From: CAYWNA01 sp964459305
GTDB lineage: Bacteria > Planctomycetota > Planctomycetia > Pirellulales > Pirellulaceae
Assembly (NCBI GenBank): GCA_964459305.1
Contig: CAYWNA010000102.1
Coordinates: 1 to 41,702 of the forward strand
Direction of reading: 5' to 3'
DNA: 41,702 nucleotides
Both the position numbers and the translations under genes were made by a program. Positions 8,670-17,800 of this stretch are shown here, one piece after another. The stretch's first letter is position 1. Each line of letters begins with the position of its first letter. Below the pieces are notes generated by a model. That model ran no database searches and was not told the DNA's origin. It was given only the letters and a program-made list of their open reading frames with translations.

Positions 8670-9323
8670 CAGAAGTCTCCTTTCCGCTGGTCGCAAGGTT
8701 CTTGCTCAGTCACAGTTCGGCGAGGAGTTCCGTTCGGAGACTCCACAACGTTAATCATCTTACGATGGCATCCCGCCGCAGTCTACAACTCGGTCGGATT
8801 TGGCCGCCTCGTCTTTCACCAAACCTGCTCATCGTCATTCGGGTGCGTTTGGGTCTCTTCTTGCGACTGGGCGGTCCCCCGGGGTTACTGCCTGACGCGA
8901 GCTGCCGATGTTGAGTTCATTTTCTTGCCAGTTATGTGAGGGTGTCCGGGAATTGGGAGGGCGAGTTCCTTCGGCGCCGAATTCTTGGCACCAACGCGCG
9001 GCTCGGCAGGAGCCTCGCCCTCCCGAAAAACGTTGATTCCACCGTTTCGAATTCGCGGACACCATCAGTTATGTTTTTGCCCGTTCCGAGGTCCAGTCCA
9101 AGAAGAAGACGGCAAGAAAATGAAGGGCAAGAATATCGTCTCTACGGTCCGTCAGGGGTTCTTCTGCCGAGCCTGTTGCCGAAAGCAGGGCAGAAAACCT
9201 TGTATCGCCTGTTCGCTTGACGTAGGCTGTTGGCCAGGTGACGCTTAACCAAAGGTGCTTGACGGTCGGTGCATCGGGTCCAACATCAAAGCCGTGACGC
9301 CACGTGTACGCAAAGGTGAACCA
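8670..9323. other. long gap with one MITE-like element, otherwise no gene seen
   Basis: About 650 bases separate the SnoaL-like gene from the pectate lyase. The MITE-like element at 8929-9074 is the only structure I can support. Short open frames on both strands are Arg/Ser-rich and look random. The stretch just before 9324 must contain the pectate lyase promoter; AAAGGTG there is its ribosome site. Confidence 0.45.
8929..9074. mobile_element. MITE-like element with terminal inverted repeats and 9-bp target duplication
   Basis: The element body is 8938-9065 (128 bp). It is flanked by identical copies of CAGTTATGT (8929-8937 and 9066-9074), as expected for a target-site duplication. Its ends are inverted: GGTGTCCGGGAATT at 8941-8954 against AATTCGCGGACACC at 9050-9063, one mismatch. 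Inside is a second palindrome, GGGAGGGCGAG (from 8955) paired with CTCGCCCTCCC (to 9024). The same inner core occurs in the elements at 19717-19916 and 33195-33393. There is no transposase; mobilisation in trans is likely. Confidence 0.75.
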
Positions 9324-10793
9324 ATGAACAACTCTGCGAGTTCCTTCCCAATTTGTTCCCACTACGGGCATCGCACTCTGAGCTTTGCAGCGGCTGTCGT
9401 GCTGACGGCCGCTCTTCAGCTTTCGGCCGTTGCCGGCGACGCAGATGATGTGAACAAACGGCTACCGGCGTTCCCCGGGGCTGAGGGGTTTGGCATGTTC
9501 AGCCGCGGCGGGCGCGACGGAAACGTGTACGTCGTCACCAATCTGAACGCTCGCGGGCCGGGGAGTCTCCGCGAGGCGGTCGATGCGGAAGGTCCGCGGA
9601 TCGTTGTCTTTGCCGTCGGCGGCACGATTGATCTGGGTGGGACGCTTCCGATCCGCAATCCCTATTGCACGATCGCCGGCCAGACGGCGCCGGGCGGCGG
9701 CATCACGCTGAAGAACGGATCGTTGATTCCTCAGGCCGACCACCTCATCGTGCGCTACATCCGCTGCCGCCTGGGCGAGCAGGCGGGCGACCCAGGTGAG
9801 GTGGATGCGGTGAGTATTTACTGCCCTCCGGATAAGAAAGACCCGGATCGGCCGATGGCAAGCAACATCATTCTGGACCACATCTCGGCGTCCTGGGGAA
9901 CTGACGAAGTGCTCTCGGTCACCGGGTCGGTCGACAACGTGACCGTTCAGTGGTCGATCGTCAGCGAGGGCGTTACGACACACAACTGCGGCTCTTTGCT
10001 GCGGCCGAGCGTCGAGTGTCATATGAGCTTCCACCACAACCTTTACGCTCACAACCGCAGTCGCAACCCGTTCGCCGGAAGCTACCGCGACCGGGCCAAC
10101 CACTGCGACTGGCGCAACAACGTTGTCTACAACGGCGGCGATGGTCACGGCGGCACGAACTGGCACAAGCTCTATCCCGACCGCTGGGGCCCGGAGAACG
10201 TCGGGCGTCTGCGGTTGAACTGCATCAACAACTATTGGATCCGGGGTCCCCAGGGGGCCGGCGTGATCTACCGCGGAGGCGACCAGGCCACCATCTACCA
10301 GTCGGGCAATCTTCTCGACGATACCAACAACGGTACGCACGACGGCGCCGATCGCGGTTGGGCTGTGTTTGCCAACTACCACGAGAAGGCCAGGTTTACC
10401 AGGGCAACCGAGGAGTTCTCATATCCCAAAATCGTCACGGACTCGGCCGAAGTGGCGTTAGGGCGAGTACTGGACGAAGCCGGCGCCAGCAAGCCGCAAC
10501 GGGACGCCGTCGACCGACGCGTGGTCCAGGACGCCCTCAGCGGAACAGGCACGGTCATACGTGCGGTCGCCGAGGTCGGCGGTTGGCCTGAGTTGGCCGC
10601 AGGCAACGCCCCCGAGGACAGCGACCAGGACGGCATGCCCGATGCATGGGAGAAGACCCACGGCTTGAACTCCGCCGAAGGGGGCGACAGTCGTCTCGAC
10701 GCGGACAACGACGGCTACACGAACGTCGAGGAGTTCCTCAACGGGACCGATCCTACCAAGCATGCCGACTACTGGATCGCGGTGGCGGAATAG
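9324..10793 (+). CDS. secreted pectate lyase (polysaccharide lyase family 1)
   Basis: The predicted protein has 489 residues: a signal segment (LSFAAAVVLTAALQLSAVAG), then a right-handed beta-helix beginning FPGAEGFGMFSRGGRDGNVY. Typical PL1 features follow: GSLREAVDAEGPRIVVFAVG, TIAGQTAPGGGITLKNGS, HLIVRYIRCRLG, NIILDHISASWGTDEV, and MSFHHNLYAHNRSRNPF with the Arg of the active-site groove. PL1 enzymes cleave polygalacturonate by calcium-dependent beta-elimination. The C-terminus carries two calcium-binding-like loops (DSDQDGMPDAWEKTHG and DADNDGYTNVEEFLNG), common in secreted planctomycete enzymes. AAAGGTG precedes ATG 9324; the frame is open further upstream but that start lacks a site and a signal peptide. 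Confidence 0.88.
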   Translation: MNNSASSFPICSHYGHRTLSFAAAVVLTAALQLSAVAGDADDVNKRLPAFPGAEGFGMFSRGGRDGNVYVVTNLNARGPGSLREAVDAEGPRIVVFAVGGTIDLGGTLPIRNPYCTIAGQTAPGGGITLKNGSLIPQADHLIVRYIRCRLGEQAGDPGEVDAVSIYCPPDKKDPDRPMASNIILDHISASWGTDEVLSVTGSVDNVTVQWSIVSEGVTTHNCGSLLRPSVECHMSFHHNLYAHNRSRNPFAGSYRDRANHCDWRNNVVYNGGDGHGGTNWHKLYPDRWGPENVGRLRLNCINNYWIRGPQGAGVIYRGGDQATIYQSGNLLDDTNNGTHDGADRGWAVFANYHEKARFTRATEEFSYPKIVTDSAEVALGRVLDEAGASKPQRDAVDRRVVQDALSGTGTVIRAVAEVGGWPELAAGNAPEDSDQDGMPDAWEKTHGLNSAEGGDSRLDADNDGYTNVEEFLNGTDPTKHADYWIAVAE

Positions 10794-11104
10794 AAAAGCC
10801 GGCTGTGGCAGGTCTGTATCGGTGAACTAACAATCTCTGCAGAAGTCCATGTTCCTCACACCGATCGCAGAGGCTTTCCTCGACTTCCGCGGCCTTGAGA
10901 GGACGTTTTGCGCGGTCCGGTGAGACTCCAAGCTCCGGACCCTTGATGACACAAAGCCAGCACCGTCTGGGCAGCCCCGGAGACCGGAGACAACGGGGCC
11001 GGAGACGTGCTCGGGCGACGTGATTCGGTATCCCCCTGTGGGCCAGGCCGCCATGTTCAGGTCGCGCCGAGCAGGATTTCGGATCTATGAGAACGGAGAT
11101 TGCA
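10794..11104. other. intergenic region, no gene seen
   Basis: This 311-base stretch between the pectate lyase and the PQQ-propeller relic has no coding signal I trust. A GC-rich segment near 10970-11010 with repeated CCGGAGAC/GGCCGGAGAC words could fold, but it lacks the clear symmetry of the repeats elsewhere in the window. Confidence 0.35.
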
Positions 11105-11425
11105 GTGACGCGAAGGACGGCTTGGTTCAACCTGTTCGTATTCGTGCTAATGCTGGGGTCGCTCTGCAGCCACGTGCCTGCAGCCGATTGGCCTCGCTTC
11201 CGTGGTCCTCATGGAAACGGCATTTCCGAGGAAGAACTGACACTGCTGCCGGACGGGCCCCATCAGGTATGGGAGGCGTCCGTGGGAGATGGGTATTCTT
11301 CTCTAGCCATCCAGGACGGTCGTTTGTACACCGTGGGACATCGTGCGGGGTCGGAAGGGGTGCTGCACGCTCGCAACAGGGCAGGGAAAGTCATCTGCCT
11401 GCGCATTGGAGAGCATACGAAGTGA
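11105..11425 (+). pseudogene. N-terminal fragment of a PQQ-like beta-propeller protein
   Basis: The reading frame gives only about 106 residues: a signal peptide (TAWFNLFVFVLMLGSLCSHVPAA) followed by DWPRFRGPHGNGISEEEL and VGDGYSSLAIQDGRLYTVGH. This is the standard opening of secreted PQQ-binding-like (BamB-type) beta-propeller proteins, which usually exceed 400 residues. The homology stops near residue 95 and the frame closes at 11425, so at least six blades are missing. GTG 11105 has a GGAG eight bases upstream; an ATG at 11087 is possible but lacks a site. The following 170 bases before the sigma gene show no further propeller motifs, which points to deletion rather than a simple frameshift. 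Confidence 0.65.
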
Positions 11426-11594
11426 GCATCGCCGTGGGATACCGCGACTGGCAAGTCACCTTGGTTTTCGAGCCACATCTGATGCACATCACTCACGACG
11501 GTTACCCCCATTCAGGCAGGCTTTTGCCGGGAATTCGCAAAGAAATTTCCTCGCGAGTGAACCTTTCGGCGGCAACAGGGGAATCACCGGTACA

Positions 11595-12184
11595 GTGAAC
11601 ACGCCCGAAGACGACGAACGCGAGTTGATCGACCGTGCCCAGGCCGGCGAGGCGATTGCCTTCGAGCGACTCGCCGAGCAGCACGCCGCACGTCTGTGGC
11701 GTTGCGCGCTAGCCCTTGGCAAGGATGGCCACTGGGCCGAAGATCTTGCGCAAGAGACCCTGGTCGAAGCGTGGCGATCCTTGGCGCGTTTCGATGGTCG
11801 TTGCCAGTTCTCCACCTGGCTATACGGCATTCTACGGCACCGGTTCTTGAAGGGACGGCGACACCAGAACGTCGCCAAGTCTTCCGCACCAGATGCACTT
11901 GGCCAAGTGCCATGCACGGCGACCACGCCCGATCGTTCCGCGGAGGCGTCCGAAGATGCCATACGGGTTCGCCGAGCGGTGGCGAGCTTGCCGGAAGGGC
12001 ATCGCTTGGTAGTCGACTCCGTTTCTTCGCGGGTGCGACGTTGGACGAGATTGCGGCGGCTCTTGGCTGCCCGTTGGGCACGGTCAAGTCGCGACTGCAT
12101 CACGCGCTGGAAAAGTTGCGGCAAATGAATCTTGCGGTGAACCTTTTCACTTCGTCCAGGGAAGCATGGGAGAGCAAACCATGA
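11595..12184 (+). pseudogene. ECF sigma-70 factor, interrupted by one frameshift
   Basis: The GTG start at 11595, preceded by AGGGGAA, opens an ECF sigma factor. Region 2 is intact (FERLAEQHAARLWRCALAL, HWAEDLAQETLVEAWRSLARF, FSTWLYGILRHRFLKG). The beginning of region 4 (VRRAVASLPEGHRLVV) is then followed by nonsense in the same frame. The recognition helices continue in the -1 frame from about 12010: RLRFFAGATLDEIAAALGCP and LGTVKSRLHHALEKLRQ, ending with TGA at 12182-12184. One missing base between about 12005 and 12020 explains this; no homopolymer marks the spot. The composite would have about 196 residues, normal for an ECF factor. The ATGA overlap with the next gene shows an original sigma/anti-sigma operon. 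It may be a sequencing error, programmed or real decay. Confidence 0.75.
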
Positions 12185-14871
12185 ATGATCTCCATCAACC
12201 CTGCGAACATTGGGCCGAGCCGATCAGCTTGGCGGCGGCCGGTTGCCTAGCGCCCGGCGAAGATCGAGAAGTTCGTCGGCATATCGAGGCGTGTTCCGAG
12301 TGCCGCGAGCGTTTCGGCCAACTGACGGAATTGTGTGGCGCGCTTGCTGAAGCACGGTTGCCTGCCGAAAGTACGGAGGCGGCCATCGTCGAGCGAGTCA
12401 TGTCGGCGGTCGCATCCGACGAATCACAGCGACCCCTCGTTCGCACGCGGGCGGAGATGATTCATCCCACGCTACCTACCCGTTCCCTAGACAATTGGAG
12501 GTGGATCATGCGTTCCCCAGTTTCCCGCGTTGCGGCAGCGGCTATTTTCGTTTTGGCCATCACGGGAGTTGCCGTGTGGTTCCACGGCGTCGGGGCTAAC
12601 TCGGCCCTGGCCGACTTCCTCGAGCCAATCCGCGAAGCAAAGACTGTCAAATACAAGGTGACCACCGAATTCACGGCTCAGTCCGTACAAATGAAGCTCC
12701 TACCTGAGGCAATGCAGCGGGACCTAAGGAAAACAACCAGCGAGGTCATGATGCTGGGTGCCACTCGGAAGCGCACGGAGTCGGTGAATCCGGACAAGTC
12801 CAAGACGATACGTATTTGGGATGGGGGCCAAGGAAAGAGTATCAGCCTGCTGCCCGCGCAAAAGCGGGCCGAGGTCTTCGATGACGCCAATAAGCCCAGG
12901 GAAAAGGCACCCAACGGTGGTGATCCCGTGGCCAAGTGGCGTTCGATGCTGCTCGATGCCCACGATAGATCGGACGCCAAACGTGAATCGCTCGGCGAGA
13001 AAGTCATCGACGGACGCCAAGTCGTTGGATTCCGCATTAGTAGCCCTGCCACGGTGTTTGAGGTGTGGGGCGATCCCAAGACCGGCTTGCCAGCCCGCGT
13101 AGAAATGACCGTAGCGGCAGTGCCCGATGTGAAGCTCACGATAAGCGACTTCGAGTTCAACGTGGACATGGACGAGTCGCTGTTCAGCGTTGAGCCGCCG
13201 GCTGGTTATGAAGTGGGATCGTTCTTCATATCGACCCCCACGATTGACGGCTCCGCCACGAAGGAGAAAGATCTGATCGAAACGTTACGCGAATACAGCA
13301 GATTGAGCGGCGGGCCGTTCCCAACCTCAATTGACCAAATGTCGCTTACACAGCTCATTTATATGGAGTTTGGTTCGCGTAGGATACAGAAGCCGGGTGG
13401 GAAGCAGGAGCTCGCGGAAACCCAGGCAAAGCTTCAACCAGGTTTGATGTTTCGCGTCCTGCTGCCGCCGGAAGCCGACTCGCACTACGCGGGCAAAGGC
13501 GTTTCGCTCGGCGCGGCCGACACGCCTATCTTCTGGTACCGCCCCAAGGACAGCGAGAAGTACCGGGTCATCTACGCCGATCTCTCCGTCTGTGACGCCG
13601 ACGCGCCCCCCAGCGTTCGCGTCGCGCAGCCGGAGAAGGAACTGATCGAGATGTTCCGCATATACAGCGAATTGAGCGGCGGGCCTTTCCCCAGCGCGCT
13701 GGACATGGTGTCCGTTTTGCAGGTGGTCTTCATGAAGAAGCAGATGGACTTCACGAAGAAGTCTTCGCCGACTGATCCAGAAAAGCCGCAGGAGCCAAGT
13801 GTGACGCAAGAGCAGGAGGCGGCGGAAGCCCAGGCAAAGCTTCAGCGTGACCTGGTGAATTCCAAGGTGAAGCTTCAGGGAGGCTTGAAGTTTGCGGTTT
13901 CACTGCCGCCGGAAGCCGACTCGCATTACGCGGGCAAAGGCGTCTCGCTCGGCGCGGTCGACACGCCCATCTTCTGGTACCGCCCGAAGGATGCAAAGAC
14001 GTACCGGGTCATTTACGCCGATCTCTCCGTCCGTGACGCCGCCACACCACCCAGCATGCCCGTCGTGCAGCCGGAGCAGGACCTGATAGAAGTGCTCCGC
14101 TACTGCAGCGAGTTGAGCGGCGGGTCTTTCCCGAACTCGCTGGACAAGGAGTCGCTTTCACTGAACGTCTCTATGGAGCTTCTTATGAAGTTTCCTCCAG
14201 AAGACGGGCAGAAGCCGAGTGCGAAGCACCAGCAGGAAATGATGAAATTCCTAATGGAGTGTCAGCCCGGCTTGGATTTTACGGTTTCACTACCGCCGGA
14301 AGCCGACGCTCGTTATGCGGGCAGAGGCGTTTCGCTCGGCGCGGCCGACACGCCCATCTTCTGGTACCGCCCAAAGGATGCGAAGACGTACCGGGTCATC
14401 TATGCCGATCTCTCGGTCCGTGACGCCGAGACGCCCCCCAACGCGCCCGTCGCGCGGCCCGAGGAGGACCTGATCGACACGTTCCGCTACTACAGCGAAT
14501 TGTGCGGCGGGCCTTTCCCGGACTCGCTGGACAAGGAAAATAGCGGGCTCTGGCCGCTCCTGCAGAAGAAGTTCTCTCTAGAGAAGGGGCAGAAGCCCAA
14601 TGCGAAGCAGACGCGGGAGATTGCGGAAATCTCGTTGAAGTTTTTGCCCGGCACGATGTTTATCAACAAACTGCCGCCGGAAGCCGACGCACATTACGCG
14701 GGCAAAGGCGTCTCGCTCGGCGCGGCCGACACGCCCATTTTCTGGTATCGCCCGAAGGATGCGAAGAAGTACCGGGTCACCTACGCCGATCTCTCGGTCC
14801 GCGAAGCCGACACGCCGCCTAGCGTGCCCGACGCGCAACCGGTGCCTGCCCCATCCAGTCCGAAGAAATAG
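12181..14871 (+). CDS. membrane zinc-finger anti-sigma-like protein with four extracytoplasmic repeats
   Basis: The predicted protein has 896 residues. The N-terminal domain has the zinc-binding anti-sigma signature: HIEACSEC at 34-41, with an upstream His/Cys pair (CEH at 8-10). One transmembrane helix follows (about 115-134, VSRVAAAAIFVLAITGVAVW). The exported part begins with a LolA/RseB-like region (about 140-345; EAKTVKYKVTTEF, GFRISSPATVFEVWGDPKTG), then four tandem units (about 361-885), each containing DLIE, SGGPFP, LPPEADAHYAGKGVSLGA and DTPIFWYRPKDAKTYRVIYA. The likely role is to hold the upstream sigma factor at the membrane and release it on an outside cue (inference). The start is set by the ATGA overlap and GGGAGAG six to seven bases upstream. 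Its stop touches the stop of the opposing FAD gene with no base between. Confidence 0.8.
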   Translation: MNDLHQPCEHWAEPISLAAAGCLAPGEDREVRRHIEACSECRERFGQLTELCGALAEARLPAESTEAAIVERVMSAVASDESQRPLVRTRAEMIHPTLPTRSLDNWRWIMRSPVSRVAAAAIFVLAITGVAVWFHGVGANSALADFLEPIREAKTVKYKVTTEFTAQSVQMKLLPEAMQRDLRKTTSEVMMLGATRKRTESVNPDKSKTIRIWDGGQGKSISLLPAQKRAEVFDDANKPREKAPNGGDPVAKWRSMLLDAHDRSDAKRESLGEKVIDGRQVVGFRISSPATVFEVWGDPKTGLPARVEMTVAAVPDVKLTISDFEFNVDMDESLFSVEPPAGYEVGSFFISTPTIDGSATKEKDLIETLREYSRLSGGPFPTSIDQMSLTQLIYMEFGSRRIQKPGGKQELAETQAKLQPGLMFRVLLPPEADSHYAGKGVSLGAADTPIFWYRPKDSEKYRVIYADLSVCDADAPPSVRVAQPEKELIEMFRIYSELSGGPFPSALDMVSVLQVVFMKKQMDFTKKSSPTDPEKPQEPSVTQEQEAAEAQAKLQRDLVNSKVKLQGGLKFAVSLPPEADSHYAGKGVSLGAVDTPIFWYRPKDAKTYRVIYADLSVRDAATPPSMPVVQPEQDLIEVLRYCSELSGGSFPNSLDKESLSLNVSMELLMKFPPEDGQKPSAKHQQEMMKFLMECQPGLDFTVSLPPEADARYAGRGVSLGAADTPIFWYRPKDAKTYRVIYADLSVRDAETPPNAPVARPEEDLIDTFRYYSELCGGPFPDSLDKENSGLWPLLQKKFSLEKGQKPNAKQTREIAEISLKFLPGTMFINKLPPEADAHYAGKGVSLGAADTPIFWYRPKDAKKYRVTYADLSVREADTPPSVPDAQPVPAPSSPKK
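13264..14835 (+). repeat. four diverged in-frame tandem repeats in the anti-sigma-like gene
   Basis: The anchor word encoding LPPEAD starts at 13462, 13903, 14290 and 14671, so the spacing is 441, 387 and 381 bases, all multiples of three. The second half of each unit (from the LPPEAD word to the DLSV word) is almost invariant at the DNA level. The first half, between SGGPFP and the anchor, varies in length and sequence. That pattern suggests ongoing homogenisation of the conserved half. Confidence 0.85.
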
Positions 14872-17800
14872 TCAACGCCGGCCGTTGCCGTCCGGGCTCG
14901 CGTCGAGCACGGCACGGGCGTGTCGGGCGAACAGGCCGCGTACGTCGGCCGCGTACTCGCGGAGAATCTGCTCGCCGAGTCCCTGGTGATCGTCGCAGCG
15001 GTACAAGGCCCGGGCCAGGACGATTTCTCGCAGCGGCCCGGTGCGGCGTCGCTTCTCGCGATTCGCGTTGTGCTGCGGTTCGAGCGCGGTCATGGCATGA
15101 CCGCGCATTCCCGGCTTCTCGAGCAGCCGGGCCAGCGGTTCGGCGGCAGCCGGACTGGCGATCCGCTCTAGCGCGATGGCCACAGCCCGGTGGTGCGAAA
15201 GCGTGGTTTCTGCGTCCAGGGTGTCGAGCTTCCGGAGAATCGGTGGCAGACCTCGCTCGTCCCGTGTCGATCCCAAGGCCACAATCAGCGCATCAACCGG
15301 GGTCGGCAAATGGGCATACTCCGCTGCTCCCCCCTGCAGGATCTTGTCGTCCCACGCAGCCGGGTCGAGTGCCTTGGCCAGGCACGGAACCACGTCGGCA
15401 TCGCCGAGCACACCAAGGATCTTGGCGTAGGTGAGTTTCGTTTCGGCGGAGGCGGATGCGTAGGCCGCCCGCAACATGGGCAGCGCGGCCTGCTGGTGCG
15501 AAAGCACGATGGCCAGCGGGCGGGCGGCCTCTTTGGGATTCGAGGCGGCGGCCAGACTCGTTACCCCCTCCCGAACGGCGCTTTCCGGCAGCGGAAACGA
15601 GTCGCCGTGCGATAGGACTTCTTCCGGGAGGGCCCCAGTCTCGACCAGATGCCGCTGCAATTTTCGCACGTCGATGCTGCGGACGGTCGAGTCGTTCGCT
15701 GCCGCCATGGCCGCAGCCACCCCGGCCGCGTAGCCCTGGTTGCTGATGTCCAACTGCATACGGACCATGGCCGAGGCGTCGCGCTCCATGCTGATTCCGA
15801 CTCCGACGACCAGGATTCCGTCGAGTCCCTTTGGCAGCAGGCAGCGATAGGGCGTGTAGCACGTCCCGCCCGGCGCCGGGTGATTCGCCTTCCGCGACTT
15901 TTTGTCGTGCGGCAACAGGGCGAAGTAAACTTGGCTTGGGTAGCCGTGCGAATCGTAGTCGCTGGCCGATAGGACGATGCTGTCGGGATACGTGCGCCCG
16001 GCGACTTGGTCGAGGTACCTTAGCACGTGATCGCCCACAACGCGGCGGCGTTCGCGGGTTTGGATGAGCGTGCCGGAGTCGAAGGTGCCCTGCTGCATCG
16101 CAGCCCTGGCCCCGACCAACGCCCGCCACGTGTCGAGCATGTCGGATTCGTCGACGAGCATGTAATCGGAATTGACGTAGTAACGATCCAACGGCCGGGT
16201 TGGCAAGCCGGTGCCCTGCAGGGCGATGTCGACCGCGTCGGCTCCGTACAGGTAGTCGGCGCCCGCGGCGATGGCCACGTCGGCGGCGCCGGTGGCGTCG
16301 ATGATGGTATTGGCCAACACCAGCCCGCGGCCCTGGGGCGTCGCGACAACCGCTCCCTTCACGCGTCCGTCCTCGACCCATGCCCCGCAGCCAATCGCGC
16401 CGAGCCAGATCTCGGCGTCCGCTTTGCGAAGCTCGCGACGGTACCACTCCATCTTGTGTTCGACGTTGTGTTGTTTGTCGGGGAAGGGCACTTCCGCGGC
16501 GAAACCGGCGTCACGACCGTGATAGGCTTTGCCGATCAACCCGAGCGTTCCGAGGCCGCCGAGCCCTTCGAGGTATTCGACGACCAGCGTCTTGGCCCCG
16601 CGTCGGGCGGCGCCGATGGCCGCGGCCGCGCCGGCCGTGCCACCCCCGATCACGACCACGTCCGAGCGACCCAGCACCGGCAGATCGCGCGGGGGCGAGG
16701 GCACCGTCTTCAAGTCGCGGTCGGTCGGGCGCACGCCCCCAAGCATCTCGCAGACGTCACCCGCACCGGACGGCGTCGCCTTGCGCGAGGTTAAATCGCG
16801 TGCATGGACTCGCACGCGCGAGGGTGCCGGCAGGCCCAAAGCCTCCTCGGCTGCCCTGGCACCGATCCGTCGGCCCATCTCCACCAGCCCCAGCGGAAGC
16901 AAAAGTTCGGCCGCTTCGTTGCGAGGCAAATCGGCGCAGCCTGAGAGCACGTAGACACGCGAGCCGGCCGCGAGCCGGAATGGTCCAAGATTCGCCTCGC
17001 AGATTGCGGCCTGTCGGACCGCGCCTTCGTCAGATAGTCGCCGTTCGCTCCGAGAGTGTGAAGAATTCGGCGAGCCGAGGGCGTTAGCCTCCGGATCTAT
17101 CAGCGGGCTGACGCCCGCCGCTCGCCGTTCGCTCCGCGAACGGACGTGCTTTCGCGGAGCGAAAGCCGACTTCGTTGTTCCCGCGACCCTTAGAGTAACG
17201 ATCGGATCGGACGGTACGAAGAACAGCGATTCCGACGCGCGGAGCTGGCCATCCTGGTACGTCTGGTCGCGGGCATCCTGTTCGGCACGTGCAAATGACC
17301 GGTAGCTCCCGTCCGGCATCGCCAATCTCAGTCGGTGATGCACCGCTCGGGTCTTCCCGGCAGTGCCCTTGAGCAGCACGACCCGCTCGAATTCGACGGG
17401 CTCGTCCGGCCATGGGCGCGCGTCTGCACCGGTTAGCCGAGCCACGATGGCCCGATCTGTGGCGTCGATGATGACCTTGGCCACCACGGCCTGGCGCCCG
17501 GCCCGATTCGCCATGATGATGCCGGCCGGTCGTCCTTCCTGGTCGACCAGTGTGTCGGTCGCGTAGCAGCCGTGCAGGAACTGCACTCCCGCGTCGAGCA
17601 GCTCGCGATCCAACACCGACTTGACCCGATACGGCGTGGTCGTCAGCCGGCCGGGTCGCGGCGATTCCGCGGCCGCGTCTGCAGGCGCATCGGTTTCGAT
17701 TGTGAGTTCTCCGAGCAGCAGGCGACCGCAGTCGGCGGGGCGCGTCACCAGTATCTCAACCTGCCGGGCACGGCCCGACACCGACACGTCGATTACGACG

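Noticed and set aside
8936..9248. Small ORFs over the MITE-like element
   Set aside because: Both start inside the palindrome, have no ribosome site and change frame content with the repeat sequence.
9462..10382. A 306-codon minus-strand frame opposite the pectate lyase
   Set aside because: Val/Ala/Arg-rich with no motifs; a mirror of the PL1 coding sequence.
13264..14835. Non-coding tandem repeat or satellite
   Set aside because: Unit lengths are multiples of three, the frame is open throughout, and variation preserves protein motifs, so it is a coding repeat.
15293..16447. A 384-codon frame on the same strand as the FAD oxidoreductase
   Set aside because: Arg/Gly/Pro-rich alternate frame of a high-GC gene; the frame with FAD motifs is the true one.
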